A stretch of 64,000 nucleotides of DNA from Streptomyces flavofungini (GCF_030388665.1 NZ_CP128846.1:9050703-9114702), one strand, 5' to 3'; counted from the stretch's first letter, positions 19,272 to 28,588 are shown. The notes: generated by a model from the sequence alone, not told the origin. A program made the numbers and translations.

Positions 19272-22181
19272 GTGGTTCAGGCGGTGAGTTCCGCGGACGT
19301 CCCGTGGATGCGGAAGAACGGCTTCGCTCTGGTCGGCCGTGAGCGGGAGCTCGAAGACCTCGTCACGTTCCTGCGGAACCTGCCCTCCGTGGTCATGGTC
19401 GAGGGCGAGGCCGGCTCCGGGAAGTCACGCCTGGTCCGCGAAGCGGAACACCTCCTGACCACCTCCGGTACGCGGGTGGCGACGGGACTGTGCCACCCCC
19501 TGCGCGAGCCGTTCCCCTACGGCCCCGTCCTCGAAGCCCTCGGCAGGGTCGCCGAGCACCTCCCCGCCGACTGCCTCCTGCCTCCCGAGACCGCGACGCT
19601 GGCCACGTACCTGCCGGGCCTGGCCGCCCGGATCGACGACTCCCGGCAGCCGGCCACGGCCATGCCCGAGCGCCTCCGGCTGGTCCTCGGCATCCGGGCT
19701 GTCCTGCGGGCGGCCGGTCCCGTGGTGCTGGTCATCGAGGACATGCACTGGGCCGACGAGGCCACGCGTGAACTGCTGCTCCTCATCGCCCGGGAACCGC
19801 CGAGCGGCCTCGGCCTCGTCCTGACCTACCGGGCGGAGGACCTGCCGCCCGCCGAACCGGTGCTCGGCAGCGCCTACCGAAGGCCGATCGGCGTGGCGGG
19901 CGGCGAGATCCGGCTCCAGGCGCTGACCGCGGACGAGGTCACGGCCCTGGCGACGGGCGTCGTCGGACGCGTGGCAGGCCACTCCCTGGGGCGGGTGCTC
20001 TACCGGCGCAGCGCCGGACTCCCCTTGGTGGTGGAGGAGGACCTGCTCACGCTCTTGGACCGGCGCAGGCGGAGCGCCTCCCAAGGCCTCGAACAGGAGA
20101 TGGAGTTCCTGGGCAGGTCCCCTGCGCCGCGCTCCCTGCGCGAAGCCGTCCACGAGCGGCTGGCCGAACTGCCCGAACCGGCCGCCCGCCTCGTGGAGGC
20201 GGCGGCCGTCCTCGCGGTCCCCGCGGCCCAGGACGTCCTCGCGCAGGTGGCCGGGCTCGAGGCCGAGCAGGCCACCGCCGCGCTCACCCAGGCCCTGCAC
20301 CGCTCGCTCCTGCACGAGCCGGAGTCCGCGACCTACGCCTTCCGCCACGTGCTCGCGCAGCAGGCCGTGTACGGAGACCTGCCCGGCCCCAGACGCCTGA
20401 GCCTGCACCAGCGGGCCCACAGCGCCCTGCGCGGACAGCGGCAGCCCGCGCTCGTCCAGATCGCCCACCACTCCAAGGCGCTGGGGGACAAGGAGGCCTG
20501 GCTGCGCGAGGCGGAGGAGGCGGCCGGGGAAGCGGTCAGCGTGGGCGACGACGGCATCGCCTCGCAGCTCCTGCACGGCATCCTCGGTGAGAAGGGCGTG
20601 CTGCCGGAGGTGCGGTCACGCGTCGCCCTCGCCCTGTGCGACATCGCGCACAAGTTCACGCGCTTCGGGCACCACCTGGCCATCATGCGGCGGCTCGTGG
20701 ACGACCCCACCCTCCCCGTCCAGACCCGCGGCCGGGTGCGGCTGACGCTCGCCGCGGTGCTCATGAACCACGCCGGCGACGTGGCCTCGTACCGCGAGTT
20801 GATGACGGCACTGGAAGAACTCGAGCCGTGGCCCGCGCTCGCGGCGTCCGGCATGCTCAGCGCGATCTTCTACGAGCGGACGCAGACACCCGCGGAGATC
20901 GACCGCTGGGTGGTCCGGGCCGAGGAGGCGCTCCGGGGCTGTGAGGACGAGGGCCGCCTCGCCGAACTCGAGTCCGCGAAGCTGTTCTTGATGGCGCGGA
21001 ACGGCCACACCCGCCTCTGGGAGACGGTTGACGCCCTGCCGCGCTCCTGCACGCATCCCGAGGTGCGAAGACAGCGCCTCATCGGCCTGTACAACGTCGG
21101 GGCGAACTCCCTGAACCGGGGGGAGGACGGGCGCGCGGGAGCGCTCCTGCGCGAGGTGGCCCGGCTCACGGCCGACGGTGTCAACCCGTCCCTGGAGTGC
21201 TTCGCCCGGACGCAGCTGTTGCGATGGGACTGGTTCGCGGGCTCGTGGTCCCGTCTGGAGGAGGGCTTCGAGGAACTGAACACGTCCTGCCCCGACATGG
21301 CGATCGCCCAGCGGGAACAGGCCCTCGTCTGCGGCAGCGTGGCGGTGGCCAAGGGACAGTGGGGCACGGCGATGGAGCACCTGGACTTCGCCCGCCACGC
21401 CGGCCAGCGCATCGGCGGAACGGTGTGCGCGCTGCATTCGGCGGCCGCGACCGCCGAGGTCCATCTCGCCCGTGACGAGCCGGACAAGGCGTGGGACGTG
21501 CTCGAACCGGCGATCCGGCTGCTGCGCTCCGCCGGTCTCTGGTACAAGCCACTGGGAACGATCCAGGCGGCCGTCCGCGCGGGGCTGGCCACCGGCCGCT
21601 GTGAGGAGGCGCGGAGCCTGGTGGAGGAGGCCCTGGCGGCGCGGGTCGGCCACATCGCCCCGGCCGCCGACGCCGAACTCTGCGTCGCTCGCGGGGAACT
21701 GGAACAGGACAGCGATCCGAAGAGCGCGGCCCGGTGGTTCGAGGAGGCCCGCGACAAGTGGCGGACCATCGGCCGGCCCTACCCCGCGGCCCGGGCCGCC
21801 GAACTGCTCGCCCGGTGCCGCGGCGGTGCGGGTGCACCGCTGGAACCCGCCGCGCTCGACGAACCGCTCGCCACGTACAGCAGGCTGGGGGCCACCGCGG
21901 ACGTCGCCCGGTGCCGCCACGCCTTGCGGCAGGCGGGTGTCAAACGCCCCGCCACCCCCGGGCGGCGCGGCTACGGCGAGGACCTCTCGCCGCGCGAGGT
22001 CGAGGTGGCCCGGCTGCTCGCCGAAGGCGCCAGCAACCGTGACATCGCCCAGGCGCTCTGCCTCTCGGTGCGCACGGTCGAGCATCACGTCGCCCGGACG
22101 CTGAAGAAGCTCCGGGTCGACACCCGCGCCGAGGTGTCCGTGGCCCTCGACGCCCACCTCGGCGACGGCCGGCCCGGCTGA
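19272..22181 (+). CDS. LAL-family LuxR transcriptional activator
   Basis: About 969 residues from GTG 19272 (GTG GTT CAG, behind AGAGGAC); an in-frame ATG at 19224 would add 16 residues. The N-terminal AAA ATPase domain has Walker A VEGEAGSGKSRLVREAE and Walker B VVLVIEDMHWADEATREL. A long helical TPR-like middle is followed by the C-terminal LuxR helix-turn-helix LSPREVEVARLLAEGASNRD, with LSVRTVEHHVARTLKKL. LAL regulators are typical pathway-specific activators of Streptomyces clusters. It is the best candidate for cluster activator. Confidence 0.92.
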   Translation: MVQAVSSADVPWMRKNGFALVGRERELEDLVTFLRNLPSVVMVEGEAGSGKSRLVREAEHLLTTSGTRVATGLCHPLREPFPYGPVLEALGRVAEHLPADCLLPPETATLATYLPGLAARIDDSRQPATAMPERLRLVLGIRAVLRAAGPVVLVIEDMHWADEATRELLLLIAREPPSGLGLVLTYRAEDLPPAEPVLGSAYRRPIGVAGGEIRLQALTADEVTALATGVVGRVAGHSLGRVLYRRSAGLPLVVEEDLLTLLDRRRRSASQGLEQEMEFLGRSPAPRSLREAVHERLAELPEPAARLVEAAAVLAVPAAQDVLAQVAGLEAEQATAALTQALHRSLLHEPESATYAFRHVLAQQAVYGDLPGPRRLSLHQRAHSALRGQRQPALVQIAHHSKALGDKEAWLREAEEAAGEAVSVGDDGIASQLLHGILGEKGVLPEVRSRVALALCDIAHKFTRFGHHLAIMRRLVDDPTLPVQTRGRVRLTLAAVLMNHAGDVASYRELMTALEELEPWPALAASGMLSAIFYERTQTPAEIDRWVVRAEEALRGCEDEGRLAELESAKLFLMARNGHTRLWETVDALPRSCTHPEVRRQRLIGLYNVGANSLNRGEDGRAGALLREVARLTADGVNPSLECFARTQLLRWDWFAGSWSRLEEGFEELNTSCPDMAIAQREQALVCGSVAVAKGQWGTAMEHLDFARHAGQRIGGTVCALHSAAATAEVHLARDEPDKAWDVLEPAIRLLRSAGLWYKPLGTIQAAVRAGLATGRCEEARSLVEEALAARVGHIAPAADAELCVARGELEQDSDPKSAARWFEEARDKWRTIGRPYPAARAAELLARCRGGAGAPLEPAALDEPLATYSRLGATADVARCRHALRQAGVKRPATPGRRGYGEDLSPREVEVARLLAEGASNRDIAQALCLSVRTVEHHVARTLKKLRVDTRAEVSVALDAHLGDGRPG

Positions 22182-22234
22182 GTCCCGGTCACCACGGCGG
22201 CCCGGCTCGCCGGAGCGGGCGGTGGGGACACGAA

Positions 22235-22270
22235 GCGGCCTCCGCCGGAGCCTTCTCCGGCAGAGGCCGC
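22235..22270. terminator. bidirectional hairpin terminator candidate
   Basis: A near-perfect stem pairs GCGGCCTCCGCCGGAG with CTCCGGCAGAGGCCGC (one mismatch) across a 4-base loop. It sits between the convergent LAL gene and the small secreted protein gene. Confidence 0.75.
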
Positions 22271-22286
22271 GCTCGATCCGTGCGCG

Positions 22287-22649
22287 CTACGCGCGGGCGT
22301 AGATCCGCTTGGCGTGCCACTCGCCGTCAACGAGCGTCGCCTCCACCCGCGCCTGGACGCCCACACGCATGGGGCCGTAGTACTCGGCGCCGTACCGGAG
22401 GCTGAAGCGCATCTGCCCCTGCGCCGTCGCGAGCTCCAGGTAGTCGTCCTTGAACGCGGTGATCTTGCCGGAGAACCACCTGACCTGGGCCTGGTTCACG
22501 GCCGTGCCGGCGGCCGGGGCGCTGACTGACGTCACCCGCGGGTGCTCGGCCGCGGCCGCCTGCGCCGTCGACGTGAAGGCCCCCAGGACGCCGACCAGTC
22601 CGATGACGACCGACGCGAGCTTGACCAGCATGTTCTGGGATCTCCTCAT
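22287..22649 (-). CDS. small secreted beta-rich protein, paralogue A
   Basis: A 120-residue protein starting MRRSQNMLVKLASVV after AAGGAG. It has a classic Sec signal (basic start, hydrophobic core VVIGLVGVLGAFTSTAQA, AxA-type cleavage). The mature part is about 85 residues with VRWFSGKITAFKDDYLELAT and RVGVQARVEATLVDGEWHAK. The pattern (GK-T-A-x-x-D-x-x-V/LxxAT ... VGxxAxVxATLxDG) is shared with the next gene, so the two are divergent paralogues. It looks like a small OB-like beta barrel; function unknown. Confidence 0.75.
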   Translation of the reverse strand: MRRSQNMLVKLASVVIGLVGVLGAFTSTAQAAAAEHPRVTSVSAPAAGTAVNQAQVRWFSGKITAFKDDYLELATAQGQMRFSLRYGAEYYGPMRVGVQARVEATLVDGEWHAKRIYARA

Positions 22650-22760
22650 GACGCACTCCTTGATGTCGATTGATGTCGATTTCCCGACGCCCCGAAACAT
22701 ATCCTTCCGCTGTTTGAGGGGGGTGGTATGTTTCGCTCTCCTTTCGGTGTTCGGGAAATT

Positions 22761-22787
22761 CATTACCTGGCTGCTCGCCAGGTAATG
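22761..22787. promoter_or_regulatory. 10-bp perfect inverted repeat, operator candidate
   Basis: CATTACCTGG and CCAGGTAATG flank a 7-base spacer about 112 bp upstream of the paralogue-A start codon. It is less GC-rich than its surroundings, as is common for operators. It could alternatively form a transcript hairpin. Confidence 0.5.
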
Positions 22788-22791
22788 GGAA

Positions 22792-22823
22792 AGCCCGGGA
22801 TCCGCTTGCGCGGGTCCCGGGCT
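22792..22823 (-). terminator. hairpin terminator of the paralogue-B gene
   Basis: AGCCCGGGATCCGC pairs with GCGGGTCCCGGGCT (one mismatch) around a 4-base loop, 38 bp past the stop of the gene at 22861. Confidence 0.7.
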
Positions 22824-22860
22824 CCAGTGACGGCTCCGCACGGCGGCCCGCCGCACCGGC

Positions 22861-23196
22861 CTACCAGGTGGCGATCACCCGGGCGGTGTGGACACCGTCC
22901 TTGAGGGTGGCCGTGACGTCCGCCTGGGCGCCGACCGTCAGGCGGCCGATCCAGTAGGCGTCAGCGGTGATCAGCACGGTCACCACCGTGCCGCCCGTGG
23001 CGACCTTGACGTGGTCCTCCGCCACGGCCGTGAGCTTCCCCTGGAAGTGCACGTACTGACCCTGGGAAGCGGCGCTGGCGGCGGAGGCGGGCGCCGGAGC
23101 GGCCGCCTGCGCGGGACCCGCGACCGCGACGCCCACCGCGCCCACGAGAGCGGCGGCGACGAGGAAGCGGCTGACCTTGCTGGAGGTGTCGCGCAT
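22861..23196 (-). CDS. small secreted beta-rich protein, paralogue B
   Basis: A 111-residue protein starting MRDTSSKVSRFLVAAALVGA behind AGAAGGA; an upstream ATG at 23220 lacks a ribosome site. The signal peptide ends GPAQAAA. The mature region has YVHFQGKLTAVAEDHVKVAT and LTVGAQADVTATLKDGVHTA, matching paralogue A strand by strand. Each gene has its own leader. They lie between the LAL gene and the exporter, so may belong to the cluster or be an unrelated secreted pair. Confidence 0.75.
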   Translation of the reverse strand: MRDTSSKVSRFLVAAALVGAVGVAVAGPAQAAAPAPASAASAASQGQYVHFQGKLTAVAEDHVKVATGGTVVTVLITADAYWIGRLTVGAQADVTATLKDGVHTARVIATW

Positions 23197-23370
23197 GGGT
23201 GTCCTTCTTTCTGTATTCATGAGGGGAATCGCGAAGGGGCTTTTCTTTTCGCCCCTCGGTCAGGTTAGTTATCGCCCATTGGTCCCGTGGAATTCTGTCC
23301 CGTACCTTGCGTCGGTGTCCGGAAGACAGAAGGCGTCGGGAATTCCGCGCGTCTCGCGGGCCGCGCGCGT

Positions 23371-24942
23371 TCACGGAGCGCGACGGACAGGCGAGCGGGA
23401 GAGACGACGGCTCAACAGGCAGCAGAGCAGCAGGACACCGATGGGCAGCGTCATCGTGGTGCGCCAGGCACTGAGGAACGTGTGCTGGAAGGCGGCGTCG
23501 GCGAAGTCGGTGAAGCGGGCGGTCTCGTACGGGGAAAGACCGGCGGGGGCCGGTGGCCGCGCGAGGCCGTCGCCGGCGCGGGACAGCAGGGAGTCGGTGA
23601 AGGGTGCGCGCAGCCGTGCGGGAAGGTCCTTCGCGGCGTCGTGGGCGTGCGCCGGTAGTTCGGCGGCCAGCCGCAGGCGCAGGAAGGAGCCGACGGCGAC
23701 CCCGCCCAGGACGCCGCCGAGCTGGCGGGCGGTGTTGAGCACGCCGGACGCGCCGGACGCGAGGGCCGGGGCGACGTGGTGCAGGGCGAGGGCCGTGACG
23801 GGGGCGAGGGTGCAGCCGATGCCCGCGTCGGCGATCAGCATCGGAGGGAGCAGCTGCCAGGCGTTCATGCCGGGGCGGGCCCACAGGACGGTGAGGGCGA
23901 GCCCCGCCGCGTAGAGGAGCAGCCCGAAGGTGAGGAGCCGCCCGGTGCGCGCGCCCACGCTCCAGCGTCCCACCACGACGGCGACGACACCGACGGCCAG
24001 CGCCGAGGGAGCGGTGATCGTCGCGGCAGCGAGCGGCTCGTGCCCCAGGACGCTCTGGAGGTAGAGCAGCAGCGGCAGAACGGTGCCGAGCACGGCGAAG
24101 TGCACCCCGGCGCCGATGGCGGACGCCCCGGCGAACGCGGGAGCGCGGTACAGAGCCCGCGGCACCAAGGGCTCGCCGCGCGCCCGCCGTTGCTGCGCGA
24201 CGAGGCAGACCAACAGGGCCACCCCCACACCCACCCAGGCCCCGGAGGCGGCCGACACCGCGCCGCCCGGGCGGCCGCACTCCAAGAGCCCATAGCAGAA
24301 CGCGCCCAGGCCGGACGTCACCAAGAGCGTGCCGGTGACGTCCCAGCGATGCGGTACGCGCGGGCGGTGATCCGGGACGAACACGGCCGCGAGGACGAAG
24401 GCGACGGCGCCGACGGGCAGATGGGCCAGGAAGATCCACTCCCAGCCCGCGAGGGCGATCAGAGCGCCACCGGCCAGGGGGCCCGCCACGGCGGAGAGAC
24501 CGATCACCCCGCCCCAGACGCCGAACGCCGCGCCGCGCCGGCGCGGTGGGAACAGCACCGTGATGAACGCGCTCGTCTGCGGCGTCAGCAGGGCGGCGCC
24601 CAGGCCCTGGACCACGCGCAGCGCGGTCAGCTCGTGGATGCTGTCGGACGTCGCGCACCCGGCGGCCGCGAGCGTGAAGACCGTCAGGCCGACCAAGTAC
24701 AGCCGCTTGGGGCCGAAGCGGTCGCCCAGCCGCCCCGCCGTGATGAGCAGCGCGGCGTACGTCAGGACGTGGGCGTTCACCACCCACAGCGCCTCGGCGA
24801 GACCGGCGTCGAACTCGCTGATCATGACGGGGACGGCGGCGTTGACCATCGTCGTGTCCATGGTGATCGCGAAGAAGCCCACGCACAGCACGGCGAGGAT
24901 CAGCCACGGCCGACGGGGAGACGCAGGGGGCATGGGTGCCAC
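23371..24942 (-). CDS. MFS drug exporter, DHA2/EmrB-QacA type
   Basis: A 523-residue protein with about 14 hydrophobic spans. It starts MAPMPPASPRRPWLILAV (GTG at 24942; ATG at 24933 is also possible, with GAAGGA upstream). The motif A region is TAGRLGDRFGPKRLYLVG and motif C is GLSAVAGPLAGGALI, as in drug:H+ antiporters of the 14-TM class. It is the last gene of the leftward biosynthetic operon and so the probable product exporter or self-resistance determinant. Confidence 0.9.
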   Translation of the reverse strand: MAPMPPASPRRPWLILAVLCVGFFAITMDTTMVNAAVPVMISEFDAGLAEALWVVNAHVLTYAALLITAGRLGDRFGPKRLYLVGLTVFTLAAAGCATSDSIHELTALRVVQGLGAALLTPQTSAFITVLFPPRRRGAAFGVWGGVIGLSAVAGPLAGGALIALAGWEWIFLAHLPVGAVAFVLAAVFVPDHRPRVPHRWDVTGTLLVTSGLGAFCYGLLECGRPGGAVSAASGAWVGVGVALLVCLVAQQRRARGEPLVPRALYRAPAFAGASAIGAGVHFAVLGTVLPLLLYLQSVLGHEPLAAATITAPSALAVGVVAVVVGRWSVGARTGRLLTFGLLLYAAGLALTVLWARPGMNAWQLLPPMLIADAGIGCTLAPVTALALHHVAPALASGASGVLNTARQLGGVLGGVAVGSFLRLRLAAELPAHAHDAAKDLPARLRAPFTDSLLSRAGDGLARPPAPAGLSPYETARFTDFADAAFQHTFLSAWRTTMTLPIGVLLLCCLLSRRLSRSPVRRAP

Positions 24943-24981
24943 GATCCTTCGGAAGGGAGGCGGGAGCGTTGGTCGGGGCGT

Positions 24982-25731
24982 TCACCGGGCGCTGTAGCCG
25001 CCGTCGACGACGAGTTCGGCGCCGGTGACGTAGGAGGCGGCGGGCGAGGCGAGGAAGCCGACCGCGGCCGCCACTTCCTGCGGGCGGGCGACACGGCGCA
25101 GCGGCGTCGCGTCGATGGCCCGTTCCACGAACAGCGCCGGGGCGGTGCCGGTCATGGCCGTGGCGACCATGCCGGGGTAGACGGCGTTCACCCGGATCCC
25201 GCCGGGCGCGAGCTCGACGGCCGCGGCGGTCGTCATGGAGCGCACGGCGCCCTTGGCCGCGTGGTACGCGAACGAGGCGCCGGAGCCCACGAGCGCGTAC
25301 ACCGAGGCGACGTTGACGATCGCGCCGCCGCCCGCGGAGCGCAGGCACGGGGCGACGGCCTTCATGCCGAGGAACGTGCCCCGCTGGCAGACGCGGACCA
25401 CGCGCACCCACTCCTGTTCGCCCGTGCCCTCCAGCGGCTGGTGCGCCAGCGCTCCGGCGTTGTTGACCAGCACGGTCAGTCGGCCGAAGCGGCGGCGGGC
25501 CAGCCGCGTCACGCGGTCCCACGCCTCGGGCTGGGTGACGTCGAGCGCGCAGCCCAGCGCCCGGCCGGGCCCGCCCGCCGTGTTGAGCTCCACCGCGGCC
25601 CGGTGGCAGGCGTCGCCGTCCAGGTCGGTCACCAGCACCCCCATGCCGTGCGCGAGGAAGTGCTCGGTGACGGCCCGGCCGATGCCGCCCAGCGCGCCCG
25701 TGACGAGGGCGACCTGGCTGCCCGCGGTCAC
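24982..25731 (-). CDS. SDR-family oxidoreductase (FabG-like)
   Basis: A 249-residue protein from GTG 25729-25731, overlapping the previous stop (GTGA). NADP-binding TGALGGIG, then VLVNNAG, catalytic Ser in NVASVYALVG and Tyr/Lys in YHAAKGA, and the typical end YVTGAELVVDGGYSAR. It is a second classical SDR in the operon beside the ketoreductase at 30637. It could act on the chain or on an alcohol/ketone of the finished product. The substrate is not predictable. Confidence 0.9.
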   Translation of the reverse strand: MTAGSQVALVTGALGGIGRAVTEHFLAHGMGVLVTDLDGDACHRAAVELNTAGGPGRALGCALDVTQPEAWDRVTRLARRRFGRLTVLVNNAGALAHQPLEGTGEQEWVRVVRVCQRGTFLGMKAVAPCLRSAGGGAIVNVASVYALVGSGASFAYHAAKGAVRSMTTAAAVELAPGGIRVNAVYPGMVATAMTGTAPALFVERAIDATPLRRVARPQEVAAAVGFLASPAASYVTGAELVVDGGYSAR

Positions 25732-26105
25732 CGCCCGCCCGCCTTCGGCACCGGCAGCCAGGCGAGCGCCGCCGCGTGGCCCCTGGCGTGCGTCAGGGAG
25801 ACACGGGGGTGCGGCAGGGCCCGCGTCCCCAGGAGCTCCCCGAGGGCGCCGCCGAGCCGGATCACCGGTCCGCTGCCGGGCGCCCGGAGCACACCGACCG
25901 CCCGGCAGAACCCGGGGTCGGCCGCCACGTCCAGGAGCGACGCGACGGCGAGCTTGGCGGCCTTCCGCGCCGCCAGGTGCTCGTGCGCGCGGCGGAAGCC
26001 GCGGCTGAAGGAGATCTCCTCGGGGGTGAGCCAGTCGTGCCAGCACGCGGAGTCCGCGGCGGCGATCCGCTCGGGCGGGAGCAGGACGAGGGCGTGTGCC
26101 GCCAT
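25728..26105 (-). CDS. degenerate AcpS-like (4'-phosphopantetheinyl transferase fold) protein
   Basis: A 125-residue protein overlapping its neighbours at both ends (TGATG with KS-CLF, GTGA with SDR). Layout follows AcpS: LTPEEISFSRGF, HLAARKAAKLAVASLL, PRVSLTHARGHAAALAWLP. However, the N-terminal metal-binding Asp of the GxD motif is absent (LVLLPPERI) and the Glu of the WaaKEa motif is Leu (AAKLA). These residues bind Mg and are needed in known AcpS enzymes, so it is probably not a standard transferase. A complete AcpS is encoded at 32485. A structural or ACP-docking role is possible (inference). Confidence 0.65.
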   Translation of the reverse strand: MAAHALVLLPPERIAAADSACWHDWLTPEEISFSRGFRRAHEHLAARKAAKLAVASLLDVAADPGFCRAVGVLRAPGSGPVIRLGGALGELLGTRALPHPRVSLTHARGHAAALAWLPVPKAGGR

Positions 26106-28588
26106 CACCGCACCGCCGTCTTCGCCGCCGGGCCGTCGTACGGCGCGAGCACGAGGGAGGCGTACGTGCCGCCCCAGTTGGCCGCCGTGACCAGACACGC
26201 CCTGCCGGCGTCGGCGCTCGTACGGAGGTAGGCGTCGACGGGCCCCGGCGTGGACGGCGACGACGGCGTGGAGGCTGACGGCGCGGGGACATCGGGGCTC
26301 CAGCCGCTGCGCACGGTCTCGATCGCGCACACCGCGGACATCATGGAGGTGGTGCTGTGCACGTGCCCGACGTACGGGCTGAGGTTGCTCAGCCTGACCT
26401 GCCCGGGTTGCCACACCCGGGTCACGGCGGCGGCCTCGGCGGTGTCGATGGCGGCCGTGCCGCGCGCGTCCCCGTACACGGTGCCGATGTCGTCGGCGGT
26501 CAGACCCGCGTGGTCGAGGGCGCGGGTGAAGCTCTCGGCCCAGGCCCGCCCGGAGGGGTCGTTCCCGGCGACGCGGTAGGCGTCGGAAGTCACCGCGTGG
26601 CCCTTGACCTCGGCGAGGATCGTCGCCCCGCGCTCCAGGGCGTGTTCCAGGGACTCCACGACGAGCGCGGCGCCGCCCGTGCCCAGCACGGTGCCGCCGG
26701 CCGGGGCGGTGTAGGGGCGGGGGGCGTCGTCGGAGAGCAGGCCCAGGCGGTCGAAGCCGCCGTGGAGCAGGGGGGTGAGCTCGTCGGCGCTGACCGCGAG
26801 CATGACGTCGGCCTCCCCGCGCCGCACGAGGTCGGCGGCGTAGCCCAGGCCGCTGAGGCCGGAGACGCAGCCGGTGGCCAGGGTCGACAGCGGGCCGCGG
26901 ATCCGCAGGGCGAGGCAGGCGTGACCGGCCGCCGCGTTCATCACCGAGTTGGGGAAGAGGCGGGGGTTGACCCGGTGCGGGCCCACGGTGCCGATGGTCT
27001 CGCTGAGCTGGGCGACGGTCTGCATGGGCCCGCTGAAGGTGCCGAAGACCATGCCGACGCGTTCGGCGTTGGCCTTGCTGATGCGCAGACCGGCGTCGCC
27101 GACGGCGAGACGGCTGGCGGCGAGCGTGAGCAGGCCGATCTGGTCGAGGCGGCGCGCGTAGGCCGGGTCGACGTGACGTCGGCACGCGGCGCTGTCGAGC
27201 TCCGCGACCCGGCGGGTGCGGGACAGGGACACATCGGTGAGGCGGGCGTCCCCGACCGCGCTGGCACCCGCGCGCAGCGCGTCGAGGAAGTCCCGTCGGC
27301 CGCTGCCCAGCGCGGTGACGGGCCCCGCTCCGGTGATGACCACGCGGTGGTCGGGGACGTCCGCAGGAGGCACGGGACGACGGCCGAGGACGAGGGAGCA
27401 GTTGTTGCCGCCGAAGGCGAAGGAGTTGGAGACGACGACGTCCAGGAGGTGCGGGCGGGCGTGGTTGGCGACGATGTCGCGGGGGACGTCGGCGGGCTCG
27501 GTGACGTTGACGGTGGGCGGCAGGATCCCGTCGCGCAGCGCCAGGACGCAGATGGCCGCCTCCATGGCACCGGCGGCCCCGAGCATGTGGCCCACCTGGG
27601 ACTTGGTGCTGCTCATGGGGGCCGGGGCCGCGGGCGAGAAGAGGTCGGCCACCGCCTTGGTCTCGGCCTTGTCGTTGGTCGGGGTGCCCGTGCCGTGACC
27701 GTTGACGTAGTCGACGTCCTCGGGGGCCAGGGAGGCCTGGGCGAGGCTGCGGCGCATGGCCCGGTAGGCGCCGTTGCCTGCCGGGTCGGGGGCCGTGGCG
27801 TGGTAGCCGTCGCTGGTGGTCGCGTAGCCGAGGACGTAGCCGAGGGTGGGGGCGCGGCGCTCCCGGGCGAGGGACTCCGCCTCCAGGACGAGGAAGGCGG
27901 CTCCCTCGCCGAGGCTGGTGCCGGTGCTGCGCGAGTACGGCGCACAGGGCTCGGTGTCCAGGGCGTTGAGGCTGTCGAACCCGGCGAGGGAGAGGATGTC
28001 GAGCACGTCCACACCACCGGCGATCATGACGTCCGCCCGGCCTTCGCGGATGGCGTCCACCGCGTACCCGATCGAGTTGGACCCGGCCGCGCAGGCGTTG
28101 GACAGCACCACCTTCGGTCCCCGGAGCCGGAAGGCCACGCTGATCGCGTCCGCCGAGGTGTACAGCGGATAGCTGGTGAGCTGGTGGCGCGCGCCCGCGG
28201 TGGGGCCGTCCCTGAGGATGTCCCAGTGGAACCGCTCTCCGTGTTCGAGGCCGCCGACGGAGGTGCCGACGGCCACACCCACCCGGTAGGCGTCGTGGTC
28301 GGCCAGGCGCAGGTCCGCGCCCTCGACGGCCTCGCTCACGGCGGCCAGCGCGAGGCGCGTGGCGCGGTCGGGCCGGATGCCGGTGCGGGGCACGTCGGCG
28401 GGCACCGACCGCACCTCGCCCGCGTAGCGGCAGCTGAGCGTGGAGACATCGAGGCGCTGGGCCTTGCCGATGCCGCTGGCGCCGCTCCGCACGGCCCGCC
28501 AGACCTGTTCCGCGCCCGTGCCGAGCGCGCAACTGATGCCGATTCCGGTGACGGCGACGCTCTCTTGGCGCCGTTGGCTGGGGCTCAA
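26105..28588 (-). CDS. fused ketosynthase-chain length factor (KS-CLF) of type II PKS
   Basis: An 827-residue double FabF-like protein. Domain 1 (about 10-405) has a full Cys-His-His triad: Cys166 in SNACAAGSNS, His298 in VNGHGTGTPTND and His334 in KSQVGHMLGAAG. Domain 2 (about 415-800) keeps Cys574 (ATGCVSGLSG) and His742 (YVGHVHS), but the middle His is Asp707 (YGDARGT), so it resembles a chain length factor. KS and CLF are usually two coupled genes; here they are one polypeptide. With the adjacent ACP, ketoreductase and dehydratase it would extend and reduce a malonyl-derived chain, as in type II polyene systems. Confidence 0.88.
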   Translation of the reverse strand: MSPSQRRQESVAVTGIGISCALGTGAEQVWRAVRSGASGIGKAQRLDVSTLSCRYAGEVRSVPADVPRTGIRPDRATRLALAAVSEAVEGADLRLADHDAYRVGVAVGTSVGGLEHGERFHWDILRDGPTAGARHQLTSYPLYTSADAISVAFRLRGPKVVLSNACAAGSNSIGYAVDAIREGRADVMIAGGVDVLDILSLAGFDSLNALDTEPCAPYSRSTGTSLGEGAAFLVLEAESLARERRAPTLGYVLGYATTSDGYHATAPDPAGNGAYRAMRRSLAQASLAPEDVDYVNGHGTGTPTNDKAETKAVADLFSPAAPAPMSSTKSQVGHMLGAAGAMEAAICVLALRDGILPPTVNVTEPADVPRDIVANHARPHLLDVVVSNSFAFGGNNCSLVLGRRPVPPADVPDHRVVITGAGPVTALGSGRRDFLDALRAGASAVGDARLTDVSLSRTRRVAELDSAACRRHVDPAYARRLDQIGLLTLAASRLAVGDAGLRISKANAERVGMVFGTFSGPMQTVAQLSETIGTVGPHRVNPRLFPNSVMNAAAGHACLALRIRGPLSTLATGCVSGLSGLGYAADLVRRGEADVMLAVSADELTPLLHGGFDRLGLLSDDAPRPYTAPAGGTVLGTGGAALVVESLEHALERGATILAEVKGHAVTSDAYRVAGNDPSGRAWAESFTRALDHAGLTADDIGTVYGDARGTAAIDTAEAAAVTRVWQPGQVRLSNLSPYVGHVHSTTSMMSAVCAIETVRSGWSPDVPAPSASTPSSPSTPGPVDAYLRTSADAGRACLVTAANWGGTYASLVLAPYDGPAAKTAVR

